Below, one piece after another: positions 1 to 11,219 of a stretch of DNA of 64,000 bases. The stretch is taken from assembly GCF_000001735.4 (NCBI RefSeq), contig NC_003071.7:19381443-19445442 (forward strand), given 5' to 3'. The notes beneath the pieces were generated by a model, which saw only the letters and a list, made by a program, of their open reading frames with translations, had not been told where the DNA came from and did not search any database. The stretch is from Arabidopsis thaliana (taxonomy: Eukaryota > Streptophyta > Magnoliopsida > Brassicales > Brassicaceae). The position numbers were made by a program, and so were the translations under genes. How positions within the stretch are numbered: position 1 is the first letter of the stretch; every line of letters starts with the position of its first letter.

Positions 1-63
1 TTGTAGCCACTCTTAAGATTTACTAAATGGATTTTTTGAGTATATAGAGTTTTCTGTTTACAG

Positions 64-762
64 GTTAATTTAAAGCCAAAGGTTCCTACCAAAACTGTAT
101 GCGATGAGCATCTTGAGCTAAGAAAAGAAATATTAACACTACTGAATCTTCAGAAGCAGGTAAACCATACAATACAAGTCTTATCTCACATAGATTCACA
201 AATATACAGCTATTTGTTTATTTAACTTGTTGCCAAAACATGGTGGGGTCGTAACTTCAGCTGCAATATAAGGAATCAGAAGGTTCATCACATCGTGAAG
301 GGTCGTATGCCGCAATGCCAGACACTCCAAAGGTGAGCAACAAACTTTGTTTATTGGTTCTCGCTACAGTTTCATCTTCCTGTTGATCTCTTTAATTTCT
401 ATATATATTTGATCAGGATCGTGTTTTCGCACCGGACCCATTCAGTTTTGGAGGTACATTATTTCCTTATCTTGTTGGTTTCAGCATTGTATGCACTACT
501 TAACCATCTCTAAGTTCATTTTGTGTGTTTATTTCAGCTGAAAGACCAATCAAGAAGGAACAAAAACGCAAGGTGGTGCACATCAGAGTTTGCTCTTCTT
601 TATTTTTCGTACCAATTCCTCCGAAAATCCTTTGCATCTACATGTAAAACTTGAATCTTAATTAAAATATGTTTGGGAATCCTGCAGGGTCCTGGAAGAC
701 AAGCAGATACTCCTTCACCAGCTCATAAGCGTCCGAGAAAGTTGAAAGCCTCTGATCTCTAA
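64..762 (+). CDS. SWC4: SWC4 / DMAP1-like chromatin protein, 3' end only
   Basis: Five terminal exons are visible at 64-159, 261-332, 417-453, 538-572 and 688-762, giving 104 codons in one frame up to TAA; the start lies left of the window. The visible protein begins [10 protein letters not shown], has a leucine-rich helical stretch ([16 protein letters not shown]), then a Lys/Arg-rich tail ([20 protein letters not shown]). This matches my memory of the C terminus of Arabidopsis SWC4, the DMAP1-like SANT protein shared by the SWR1 (H2A.Z loading) and NuA4 (histone acetylation) complexes. The SANT domain itself is not in the window. Identification rests on locus order and tail sequence, so the gene is likely but not proven; the exon structure is firm. 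A 24-bp copy of the stop-codon region lies 108 bp downstream. Confidence 0.8.
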
Positions 763-882
763 AATCTCTCTACTCGGTGCATACTGACTCGCAATTTCAT
801 GTGTATGTATTTGCCTTTTTCCGGTGATTTCCGCAATGTTTTCAGTTCTTAAATTATTTCTGATCTCTAAAATCTCTCTACT
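751..882. repeat. 24-bp direct repeat including the SWC4 stop codon
   Basis: The 24 bases at 751-774, which contain the last codons and TAA of SWC4, recur exactly at 859-882. The copies start 108 bp apart. The second copy would lie in the 3' UTR. Confidence 0.85.
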
Positions 883-2399
883 TGTACTCAGACACCGCAC
901 TATCTTGTCAAGCCAATTAGAGAAATTGAGAAAATGTTGCACATTATATTTATGACTAGTAAGAATTATTACATCTAAAGACATTTTCGAAAATGTTAAA
1001 TTACAAATGGTTGATTGGTATGATAAAGAAAAGAATAAAAATTAATTAGATAGAAGAGAGAGTAAACTATCGAAATAAGAAACACAATATCAGGAGGTGG
1101 AAGGCGAGGAGACACATTCATAAGAATGTAGATAACAGGGAGCTTGAGGTGGGTAGAGACAGAGAAGAAGACAGTTGACAACAATTGTTGAGTCTTGAAG
1201 GAGTCTCGCTACATACATGTAAAGAAAAACAAGGATTACTACTTTATTTCTTCAAACTTATAGATTCTTCTATTGATAGGCAAAAATCTTAGCTTCAATG
1301 TGTTTATATGTATGCCAAAACTCCAACCAAAGAAAGAATGTCCATACTTTTTCTCTCAACTTAGCAATAAGTCCCATTATACAGTGGGATTTAAGATTAC
1401 TGAAATTTTCAACACTTAGAAATCTTGAGTTTTTAGTATACTACCAATTAGACCAAAAAATAACTAAATTTGTTCCACATGTGACAGAGGTATACTAGTT
1501 ATTATAATCAATATCATTATCAATATTAAGCACAACTACATTCGAATGACTAACAGAGATTCCTACGAAAAAACAATAATCTGAAGCAATAGAAGTAAGA
1601 GAAGCAACTATACATTTGGAATCGAATAGCCGATATGGGAATCCGCCACAGATTCTGGAGAAGAATTTGCAGTTTGTCGGAGAGAGCTTTTGATTGAAGA
1701 AATCAGACAAAAGTTTTGGAGGAGAGATCTCGAACCGGAACAAAAAGTTTACATTAGTATTGAAATTAGAACTAATTTGCGGTTCGGTTTACACTGGGCT
1801 AAAGAGGAAAAAAAAAAATTCACGCGATGGTGATTTTGAAGACAACTGCGTTGATAAAAAAAGGCATGATTTCAAAAGGTGAACCCCTACAGAATTGCTC
1901 TCACGCTCTCAACGCGCACTTTGTGCGAGTAGATCTGAAATACAGCCTTGTGATTGGCTAAAAAACTCTAAAAAAATAGAAATAGTAGACATGTTGCTAG
2001 CTTATGTTATTATTTAGCTTTTCTACAAAACGCCGTCGTTTTTTATTTCGATCGTTTCAGCTTTTGGCATTGATCCGAACCAATCGGTTCAACTGGCTAA
2101 GTCTATCCACAGGTTTGTATAAAAAATCTCATTTGGTCATGAAATTAAGCACTAAATTTATATTAATTAATCATTTAATGCTTATAGACAAATTCTATTT
2201 CATATTTCTAACGAATCAGACCTAATTGTACGAAATAAATTATTGGTTCTGAAAATATCAATTGGGAAATTAAAACCCGGTTCAATTTGAAACCGGAAAC
2301 AAGACTAGCTACGCCTGGAAACTCTCACACAGAGTCACAGGAGAAGCTCCCGCGTCTGCAAGGAACGGATAAAGTCTCTCTCTTTCTCACTCTCTCTCA
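763..2399. other. Intergenic region, SWC4 to chimeric locus
   Basis: About 1.6 kb of AT-rich DNA without a recognisable gene. Short open frames here have no family features. The left part should hold the SWC4 3' UTR. The part from about 2280 to 2399 is richer in GC and ends in a CT-rich leader (CTCTCTCTTTCTCACTCTCTC) directly before the ATG at 2400, as in many Arabidopsis 5' UTRs. A palindrome-like AAAACGCCGTCGTTTT lies at 2027-2042. Confidence 0.6.
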
Positions 2400-3454
2400 A
2401 TGAAGAAGAAGATGCTGACGAGTCCCAGTAACGCACTTCACAGTAGTACTCCACAGTTCTGGCCAGTTCGCCGGAGCAGACTTTGCCGTTCCCGGAATTT
2501 CCCTCGTTTTCACTCCGGCGAACGCAGCAGCGGCGGAGGAGGAAAATTGTGCTCGCTCTCTCTTCTCTCCGGAAGTGGCGCCAGTAAATTCAGTGTCAGA
2601 GCTCTAGTTAGGCCTGATGATACCGATGACGCTGACTCCGTCGGCGATGGGTCTCTGGCTTGTTCCTAACCACGTATCTGTCAAAATTCCATTCGGAAAT
2701 AGAGAGGTAATTTCTTCATAAAGCTGTACCCTTTTGATTTCATTGGTTGTTTCATCTGGTCAAATTTGAATTCGGAGATGATTGGTAGGATTTGAGACCT
2801 TTCGCTCTATAGTAGAGAAGCAAAGCTCGCTGCTTTAGATGTATGTGTTGAACTTGTTTTAGCTTCTTCTTAAGTTTTTCATCTTTTTCTTTCTTTTTGT
2901 CTACTGTGTAGATTTTAGTTGAGACTGGTCTCATGGGGAGACAAGCAAGTTCTGCAGTCACGGTGACAGATGGAGAAACTGTAAGTGTGCTGTTTCATTC
3001 AATTTCCAAAACTTTCAACTTTTTTTCTTAGTTCCTCGAGTTTGTATTCTTCAGTTTAGCTTCTGTTACATGCTTATCTCTTAATCGGCTTTGTTTCATT
3101 ATCTAATCTGTCTACTTGTCATTGTAGATTGTCTTCACATCCGTTTGTCTAGCTGATGTTCCGAGTGAGCCATCAGATTTTCTTCCCCTTTATGTTCACT
3201 ATCAGGAGCGATTCTCAGCTGTAGGTCGAACTAGGTAAGCGTTTTTCAATTTTGGAGTCTCTTGCTGTAAGAAGACCATGTCATTGCCTAAATGATGATC
3301 TAAATGGACCTTCTTGTGGTACAGTGGTGGATTTTTTAAGCGAGAAGGGAGAACCAAAGATCACGAGGTATGTACTAATGCTGTTTTTGGTTTCGTCTAT
3401 TTCGCCATCCTTCTTAACATGTTGATTTTTATGCAGGTTCTGATTTGTAGGTTA
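2400..3454 (+). pseudogene. Plastid PNPase 5' fragment (exons 1-5), forming the front of a chimeric gene
   Basis: Exons at 2400-2706, 2912-2980, 3128-3234, 3325-3367 and 3437 to about 3454 encode a plastid transit-like N terminus ([13 protein letters not shown], basic and Ser-rich) followed by the first RNase PH core of polynucleotide phosphorylase: [50 protein letters not shown]. These are hallmark PNPase blocks, and I recall nearly the same text from the Arabidopsis chloroplast enzyme RIF10 (At3g03710). Introns and phases are kept, so this was a DNA-level copy, not a retrocopy. Homology stops just after VLICRL, before the usual IDRPLRP. In exon 1 one extra base near 2661-2664 shifts the frame and brings a stop at 2667; the later exons are open. 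An internal ATG at 2934 could start translation but reaches a stop at 3503. Without a second core, KH and S1 domains it cannot be an active PNPase. Confidence 0.85.
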
Positions 3455-3624
3455 CTTTTCTTTGCCTTCCTGCAGCCTCCTACATCACCGGACAGGAAGA
3501 GCTAAAAGCATGCTTAAATGATTGGAAATCCAATGGTTTAGTGGTGTCTGGTTTGGTTAGAGATCAGAGGGAGAAGTTGATTCAGGAAGTGTCTTCCACG
3601 TTCAGTGGCAAGCTCAACATTCTT
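3455..3624 (+). pseudogene. Tropinone-reductase-like SDR fragment inside the chimeric locus
   Basis: A pyrimidine-rich intron end (TTGCCTTCCTGCAG) is followed at 3476-3624 by an exon reading, in its own frame, YITGQEELKACLNDWKSNG, then RDQREKLIQEVSS and FSGKLNILV, ending at GTAAGT. This is the region between the second beta-strand and the NNAG loop of plant tropinone-reductase-like short-chain dehydrogenases, where EL.ECL..W, RDQREKLM and GKLNILVNN are typical. A few residues usual after SGSVCDV are missing. The Rossmann glycine motif and catalytic Tyr-x3-Lys are absent, so it has no enzyme function. The preceding PNPase piece enters in another frame. The join lies at about 3455-3475. Confidence 0.75.
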
Positions 3625-3929
3625 GTAAGTTCCCTTCTCCTGCAAAATGCTTGTTAAAACTGACTCTAGTTTTTTCTCAGCATTGTGATCAGAATCGTCA
3701 TTGATCTTGAAATAGTTTATTGCATTAGCTCTGCATCCTTATAAGTTTATTCAGAGAGACGGGAGTCGCCATTAGCTCAAGGATCAGGGAATAATATGGG
3801 TGGTTCTGTGATGAATGGTAATACTCCTCCATCACTAGACTGTCTTTTATCTCCAAAATCCAAATGGATCCTCTTAATTAATGATGAGTTTCTACATCAT
3901 GAAAATTGATCATGTCATGGTGTTTCCAG

Positions 3930-5030
3930 CTAATGAATCTGTTTCACCTGTAACCTCTTCCCCGGTTATAACTTCAACACCGTTGGAACATACAGAGGCT
4001 GGAACTAAAGGAAAGACGGTCCCCAAGAAGACACTTCAGCCAATGGAAATGAATCAACTCGAGAGAAGGTATCACTTTAACATAATTGTCATTATTTTTA
4101 TTTAACTCTGAGATGGTTCTTCTTTGTGTTTAACACTAATATGCACAGATGCGTGAGAAGCATTATAGTGAAGATAACAGTCGTAAGAGGAAAAGAGGAG
4201 AACTGGAGCATAATTCGGACCTCAACGAGACTGGTATGTCTTAACTCTCATTCGACCTTCTGAAATTCATGATCAGCTTGCAATGTTACAAAGGCTGAGT
4301 TCCATTATACGAGTAATAAATATTACTATACTAAAGCAATTTCATTAATTATCTTGTTAATTTGTGCATGCGTTGATCTCCAGTGCTACCCTCTGATTGG
4401 ACTCCCGATCCTGTGAAGAATTTTGCTGCTGATGATGATGATGAGGAAACCAAAGCAAAGGATGCAACAATGGTTCTGCCTTTTGTGAAGAAGTCACCGG
4501 TTTGGAAGATATATGAATCAATGGAGGTCTTCAAAAGAGTACCACAAAGTCCTCATTTCAGCCCATTGTTTGAAGCAAAAGAAGATTTCCGTGAAGGTTT
4601 TGCTTTGGGTATGATGGTGACTTTTTCTGGGGTATTAGAAAAAGTAGAAGATCTGAAAACCGACGTTCCCATACGCCAACTAAATAGCCTTAAAGACTCA
4701 TTTACCGAGCTAGAGAAGCATGGATTCACGGTCACAGCGCCTTTATCTCGGATCGCCAAGCTGTTAGCTCTCAAAGATAGACAACTAAAAATATTGGAGG
4801 AACTAAAAGTTTTCGACAAAGAGATGAAAGATGAATCTAGCAAAAAGCATAAAGCTGAGCAAGAGTTTGGTGAGATGGAACGCAAGATTCTTGAAGTGAA
4901 AAACAAGGTTCTGGAGCTGCAGAAGCAAGAAGCGGCTCTGGAAAAACAGAAGGATGCAACCTATGAAAAGATATGTAAAATGGAGTCACGTGCAAGAGAT
5001 CTTGGTGTAGAGCTTGAAGATGTGGAGTGA
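3930..5030 (+). CDS. DUF5: DUF724 domain protein 5 (3' part of chimeric locus)
   Basis: Exons at 3930-4068, 4149-4233 and 4384-5030 are closely related to the 3' half of the next gene. The last exon holds the DUF724 domain: [39 protein letters not shown] and ELEKHGFTV, then a long coiled coil rich in Glu, Lys and Leu, ending ELEDVE-TGA. DUF724 proteins of plants are poorly understood; some interact with one another. The Agenet domains found at the N terminus of the paralogue are absent. Phases do not agree: the exon at 3930 enters the 4149 exon in the wrong frame in the simplest splice, while 4149-4233 joins 4384 correctly. A further decayed DUF6-like exon is visible near 3760-3830. The locus is At2g47220 by order. 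cDNA is needed to know where translation starts; the DUF724 exon itself is intact. Confidence 0.75.
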
Positions 5031-5268
5031 GTTGGAGACAATTCTGTCAGCTCCCTGGTAAGTTAAGAAAAAAAACAAAACTATAATGATCTATTCTGAC
5101 TCAAAAGATTTATCTGAGTTCGTTGTTCGTTATAGGTTATGATGTTTAGCTTTTAATCTTGAAGCCATTAGCTTAACTTCATTTTCCTTTTTGTGGATTT
5201 CAGGTGAAAAAACAAAACAAAGAAGGAACAAAAGCGTAAAGGGTTTATAGGATCAAGATCAGAGTCAA

Positions 5269-5335
5269 GGAGAGAAGCTGACGTGGCAAAGACTTGTGAG
5301 TGATTAAGTCAAAGAGAGAAGCTGACGTGGCAAAG
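5269..5335. repeat. 22-bp direct repeat with a GACGTGGC core
   Basis: The sequence GAGAGAAGCTGACGTGGCAA occurs twice, ending in AAG near 5291 and near 5335, 44 bp apart. Each copy carries TGACGTGGC, which resembles bZIP (ABRE/G-box-like) sites. The pair lies in the 653-bp interval between DUF5 and DUF6, about 350-400 bp before the DUF6 ATG. Confidence 0.8.
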
Positions 5336-5401
5336 AAAAATGAAGACTGAATAATTAATTAATTAATATCAGTGAGAGCAGATAAAAACAATTAATTAAG
5401 A

Positions 5402-5584
5402 TGGGCTCGTTAATTTAGGCCCAATAGATTTCTTTGTAACTTTCATCGCGCCAAAAAAATGAAGAATTATTCATTAATATAAAGTAATTAATTAAGGAGT
5501 ATGATATGACGACTTCTCAGATTCCTATGTAAAGCTAATCCATTTTCAGAAACAGAGTTTGGGTTTCTCTCCGCTTTAGGGTTT
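5402..5584 (+). promoter_or_regulatory. DUF6 proximal promoter: site II pair and telo-box
   Basis: TGGGCT at 5402-5407 and GGCCCA at 5418-5423 form a site II pair (TCP-protein targets in many Arabidopsis growth genes). TTTAGGGTTT at 5575-5584 is a telo-box, typically placed near the transcription start. A CT-rich and T-rich leader follows up to the ATG at 5684. Function is inferred from motif and position only. Confidence 0.5.
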
Positions 5585-5683
5585 TCTGTGGAAGAAGAAA
5601 AAGGCGGGGGTTTTCTCTCTCTTTGTTCTGAGGTTTTTTTTTTTTTAATGTAATCAGAGTAACGACATTGGTAGTATCTGGGG

Positions 5684-8569
5684 ATGGAGGAAACGATTAG
5701 GAAAGGTTCTGAAGTGGAAGTGTCTTCTACAGAAGAAGGTTTTGCAGATGCATGGTTCAGAGGTATCCTCCAAGAAAATCCTACCAAATCAGGTCGCAAA
5801 AAGCTCCGTGTTCGTTACTTGACTCTGTTAAACGACGACGCTTTGTCTCCTCTTATCGAGAACATTGAACCGAGGTTTATTCGACCGGTTCCGCCGGAGA
5901 ATGAATACAACGGTATCGTTTTGGAGGAAGGAACGGTGGTTGATGCTGACCACAAAGACGGATGGTGGACCGGTGTCATTATTAAGAAATTGGAGAATGG
6001 CAAGTTTTGGGTTTATTATGATTCTCCACCTGACATTATTGAGTTCGAGAGAAACCAATTGAGACCTCATTTGCGCTGGTCCGGTTGGAAATGGCTCCGA
6101 CCAGATATTCAGGTACGAGGTTGATGTAATCCAAGTTGGGTTTTTTTTTTCCTTAATTTTGTTGCTTTGTTACTAAAGATTGAAACTTTTATCTGTTGCA
6201 TGTTGTGATCCATTATTAAATCCGTTTTTTTTTCATGCTTGGAGCTGTCTCTGTTTTGTTGCATGCTATGTTTTGATTGAAATGGTTAAAGGCTTGATCT
6301 TTGACTTTGATTCTTAGTGTAGACTTTGATGTTTCTGATTGTTTTCCTTGAAGGAATTGGATAAGTCCATGTTTAGCTCCGGGACAATGGCGGAAGTGAG
6401 TACTATTGTAGATAAAGCTGAAGTTGCGTGGTTCCCTGCTATGATAATTAAAGAGATTGAAGTGGATGGTGAGAAGAAATTCATCGTGAAGGACTGTAAT
6501 AAACACTTGAGCTTTAGTGGTGATGAGGCGAGAACCAACAGTACCATTGATTCGTCCCGTGTTAGACCCACACCGCCTCCTTTTCCAGTTGAAAAGTACG
6601 AATTGATGGATCGTGTGGAGGTGTTTCGTGGTTCGGTATGGCGTCAAGGTTTGGTAAGAGGAGTTCTCGATCACAACTGTTACATGGTTTGTTTAGTGGT
6701 TACAAAGGAGGAACCAGTGGTTAAACACTCAGATCTTAGGCCTTGTAAAGTGTGGGAAGATGGGGTTTGGCAGGACGGACCAAAGGTATCATATTCAATA
6801 ATTTCAATCAATTTTCTTTCGGTTTTTGATTTGTTGGTATGATGAATTGAAGCTGTTGTGTGTTTTGTCCTTTTTTCAGCAAACCCCTGTGATAGAAACT
6901 CCTTCCAACGTCATGAAAACGAAGCCAATGCGCTCTTGTTCTGGTGCTAAGTCAATGACTCCTAAAAGGACCACAAAACATGCCAGAAGATCACTGAATC
7001 TTGAGAAAAGTGCAGAGACACTCACAAAAGCTGAAAGTAGAGCTGTGAGTTAGGCATTCACTAATTTCGTTTGCTTTTCTCATGTCTTTGAATTAACAAA
7101 TTTTGTTTCCTGCAAATAGGCCACTGGAGAATTGAGAAGTAAGAGGGCTAATGATGTTATTAATGATAATACTCCTCTGGTCATAACCCCACAAGTGAAA
7201 CCAATAGGTAATTGTGATCTTGTTCAGCTCTTTGAGTTTAGTTTCTGCATCATGAAACTGATCTTTAAAGTCAATGTTTTCAGCCTCTGTTGAACCTGTA
7301 ACCCCTTCCCGAGTCAGAACTGCAACACCGTTGAAACAAACAAAGGCTGATACTCAAGGAAAGTCTTCCCCCAAGAAGACACTTGAGCCAATGAGAGATG
7401 AAAATGGCTTAGAAAATTCAACTCGACAGAAGGTAAAGTTAGTTCTTCGTTTGAAAATCTCTCTTTCACTAGATGGTGGTGTTCATGATTGGTATTTATC
7501 AAAATGATGCTTTATTATCTGTATATAGGTACTTGAGGAGAAGAATAGCGAAAAGAAGGGTAGGAAAAGAAAAAGACAAGAAGAACACAACTCAGACCTT
7601 AAGGAGACTGGTATGTCTTAGCCAGCATCTATCTAGACTGATATCTTTGTTTGGTACCCAAATTTTAATCATATAATTGGTTATAATTTGTAGATGAGAG
7701 TTGCAATGGTCAAATGGCCGAGATCAATGATACAAGCAGTATCTGCAACGATGTTGATGATCAGCCTCTCGCTGCTTGGATAAATTTGCCTACTGGTTCG
7801 AAATCTTTTCAGTATACTTAAGCTAAGATTTATCTCTTTGAAACATTTCAGATAGTATATGCTAGACAATTTTTTTTTTTTTTTTTTTTTTATCGTGTTG
7901 ATCTATCCAGAGACATCCATTGATCATAGCCCGATTGTGGTGAATAATGCTGCTATTGCCACCGATGTTGAGGAAAGACAAGCAAATGATACACTAATGA
8001 TTTTACCTTTTGCAAAGAAGTCACCGTTTTGGAAGATGTATGAGACACAGGAGGTATGCAAAATAGCACCACAGAGTCCACATTTCAGCCCGCTGTTCGA
8101 GGCTAAAGAAGAACTCCGCGAATGGACAGCCGTTGGTATGATGGTGAGTTTCTATGGTTTATTAGAGGAAGTAAAAAACCTGCAACTCGATGTTTCCCCA
8201 AGCACTCTAGGTAGCCTCAGTTGTTCTTTTGCCGAGCTAGAGAAGCACGGTTTTGACGTTGCAGCCCCTCAGTCACGAATCAACAAAATGCTGTCTCTCC
8301 AAGATGAGCGAGCAAAGAAAGCAGAGGAAAGAAAAGGTCTTGAGAAGAAGATTGAAGCAGGAGAGATAGAAGGGCACACGTATGAAGAAGAAATGGCTGA
8401 GTTAGAACTCAAAATTCTGGAGCTGAAGAGACAACAAGTGGTTGCGAAAGAGATGAAGGAAGCTACAGACAAAGTGACAAGTGGAATGAAATCATATGCA
8501 GAAATGATTAATCAAGAGATAGAAGATTTGAGGCTTGAGTTTCAGTCAACTGCTTCTGCTCCATGGTAA
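5684..8569 (+). CDS. DUF6: DUF724 domain protein 6, Agenet plus DUF724
   Basis: Eight exons (5684-6112, 6354-6785, 6880-7044, 7120-7207, 7284-7432, 7529-7610, 7694-7795, 7911-8569) join in one frame of 702 codons, 701 aa. Exons 1 and 2 carry Tudor-like Agenet repeats (FADAWFRGIL, GWWTGVIIKK, ELMDRVEVFRGSVWRQGLVR), folds that in plants bind chromatin or RNA-associated partners. The middle is basic and low in complexity (SMTPKRTTKHARRS, GRKRKRQEEH), a likely nuclear signal. The last exon is the DUF724 domain ([39 protein letters not shown]) followed by a coiled coil to about residue 690. The last intron contains a run of about 28 T. It is the intact tandem paralogue of the preceding locus, At2g47230 by order. 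Molecular role not established; nuclear scaffold or transport roles have been suggested for the family. Confidence 0.92.
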
Positions 8570-11219
8570 TAAAAGTAAGAAGACAAAACTATGAATAACC
8601 TCTCTAAGCTCTAGATTCTGGTAAATGAAAACTTAGATGTAAGTAAAAAAGACTCATCTAAGATCTAATCCCCTTTTGCTTATTGTTGATGATGATGTTA
8701 AGTTTAACTAATCTTTTGTAGACCTTATTTATGATGAGAAGAATCTGTCTAATATTTTGTGACTTCCTTCTAAAGTATTGAAGACACGTCAAGATCGGTC
8801 CAAACTCAATTTAGTAATTTACGCACAGTACAATCATCACATGTAGTTGAAAACTAAGCTAAAGAATTGCTATTAAACTAAAGAAATTATTAAAATTGTA
8901 CACCTTGATTCGAAGATGAATAGATTGATGGAGTTTTGTGATAGCAGATAAGGACAAAAAGCCTAAAGACTCGGAATGCTTTAGAAGGTTCGCTCCTAGC
9001 TGGCTATTTTATTTTAGTTTTTTTTTGTAAAGAAAATTTTCCCACTTCTCTCTTATTGGTTACTTACTGCATGACGAGTTAAATTGTCCTTGAAAGTTAA
9101 AAATATTTATCTCCATAATATCTTTTTTTTTATAAAGAGATAATATCTTATGTTAATACAGATTTTTTGTAATTTTTCTCAAATATATATATTGCAAATT
9201 GTACAAGAGATACAATTTGTTGAAACTAGTTATTGTTTCAACCCTACAACTGTTTAAGTCTGTGACACATATTAATGCAAACGGTCTCGTTGTCCATCAG
9301 TCCCATGCATTACATTTTTTTTTTCTTTTTTCAAATATTCTGCGTAATTTAATTTCAACATTGTATAATCGACCCTTGTATGTCCGTATTGAAGGTTGGA
9401 AAAATTTAATGATACATTGTACGTTTTCTAGGTTTTGTTCTAAATGCTCATAAACCTACTTGGATTTGGAAATAAATGAGAGCTTACATATATAGAACAA
9501 TACTCTATTTCCACAAAAATTATTTGCTACTCATATACAAATGTAGGTTTAGAAAAAATCCACTTTAGCAAAAAGAGATGGGAAATTAATGAAAATTCAC
9601 TTGACTTTCTTTGTTTTGTGAGCAATTTTCGATTTCAAAGTAATGGTCGGACTTAGACTTTTTCCTGTTCTTTTTTGCTGACTTAATAATAAGCTGAAAC
9701 TTAACAGTTAGAAGTTGGAACAAGATATAAATAAAAAAGCTAAGTTGTCAAACATAAAGTTGAAAATGATTTGGTGATGTCAATTAAATAAAAAGTTGAA
9801 AACTAATCATTTGTATTTGACCGGCGGTTACTTGGAATAAGACTAAGAATTATTGTACTTTCTATTTAATGGGTTTGCTAAGTTTTTTATCAGATCATTT
9901 TAAGCAAAATATCGATAACTTTTCGAAGAGATTAGTTGAAAATACTAAGCATTATATATATTTAAATATGATGGATCAGTATATATAGTTTTGAAAATCA
10001 CACTGCAGGATCCGTTGGAATTGGTGGCTGAGAACTTTTATGATCTTCTTAAAATTTTAATCCGTAAATAAATTATACGAGTTGGATTGGTTCGCGTCTT
10101 CTAATGCGTATTGACATCTATAATAAAAGCTATCAGAAAAGTTGCTGATCTTTTTCTGTATCTTATTAAATATGTAGACCCGAGCAGAGAAATGTGGATC
10201 AATTAATAAATATCATGTACGGATGAACAAGAGAGAAGAAAAAAGTATAATAATACTATAGAGCGAAAAGTATTGCATGATGGAGAAACTCTCAACAATT
10301 TCAAACATGAACGACTTCTTACAAAACAATGTATCTTTAGTTGTCACAATCTTTGAAATTCTACAAATAGAGAAGACGGAAAAAGATGAAAATGAAATTA
10401 GTGTTTTTCTTTGGCAAGGTCCTTGGATCTCTTAAAAGTGATTAGATCAACGGTAATGTTTTAGATATCCTACATGTGCATTGATTCGATAAAAGCATTT
10501 AAATAGTGAATATTACAAACAAAAATAGATACTTACATCATGAAATAGAAACAAAATCAAACTGGGTTGCTACTTACCAGTAATCACGTGACGGTAACTG
10601 GCTAACTGCAATAGTATATCCAAAACAACTTTAAGAAATGGATACGAAATGTTTTAGTTTTGGGAAAATGTCAAATAAAGATTTCGTCACAAATCCATCA
10701 ATCCAGTATAGAACACTTTTATCAAAATGATTTTGCAAATTGATTCTTAGAGTACGATACAAGTTGCAAACTGGAAAAATAATTTTGCAGTTGCAACAAA
10801 TAATAATAAATGATTGTGCAAATTGATTCTCAAATTAAGTAGGAAACAAGTTGTAGTAGATATAGACTGTTTTTACATGATGTTAATTCCAAAAGGATTC
10901 ATTGCCATACAAATGGTTTTCTCATAGAGGACGTAATATCAATTAATGGAAAATAGTAGTTGAAGATTTATAGAAGAAAAAAAAAACTTTCCGCAAACAA
11001 CACTATATATATATATATTGGATCAAAAATAAAAAGAGTTAAATGAAAGAAATACACAGACCTGGCCTGTATCAACCAACTCATATATTATTATATAAAC
11101 CAACATCCATTTCTCAGCTCCTCATCAAATTATCTTCTTTCTCTTTCTCTCTGATCATTTCCAAATTATTTCTAAGCTAAGAAAATCTTTAAAAATAACA
11201 AAGCTTCTAAAATAATAAT
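8570..11219. other. Gene-free AT-rich region after DUF6
   Basis: The first 150-200 bp should be the DUF6 3' UTR (poly(A)-like AATAAA variants near 8700-8760). Beyond that, to 11.2 kb, I see no conserved coding region, only short frames in AT-rich DNA with simple TA runs (for example 11005-11020). TATATTATTATATAAAC near 11085-11101 with a CT-rich stretch after it (11110-11155) looks like a plus-strand core promoter, possibly the distal start of the LACS1 transcript. Confidence 0.5.

Noticed and set aside
2400-2669. 89-codon frame as an independent small protein
   Set aside because: Its text is the transit region of plastid PNPase and its stop arises from a one-base shift; it is part of the fragment, not a new gene.
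5210-5250. AAGAAGGAACAAAAGCGTAAAG similar to the SWC4 exon at 550-572
   Set aside because: The match is short and A-rich and lies in a DUF5 3' UTR; not enough to claim a duplicated SWC4 exon.
7870-7900. Long T run as a Pol III terminator or element tail
   Set aside because: It lies directly before the last intron acceptor of DUF6 and serves as its polypyrimidine tract.
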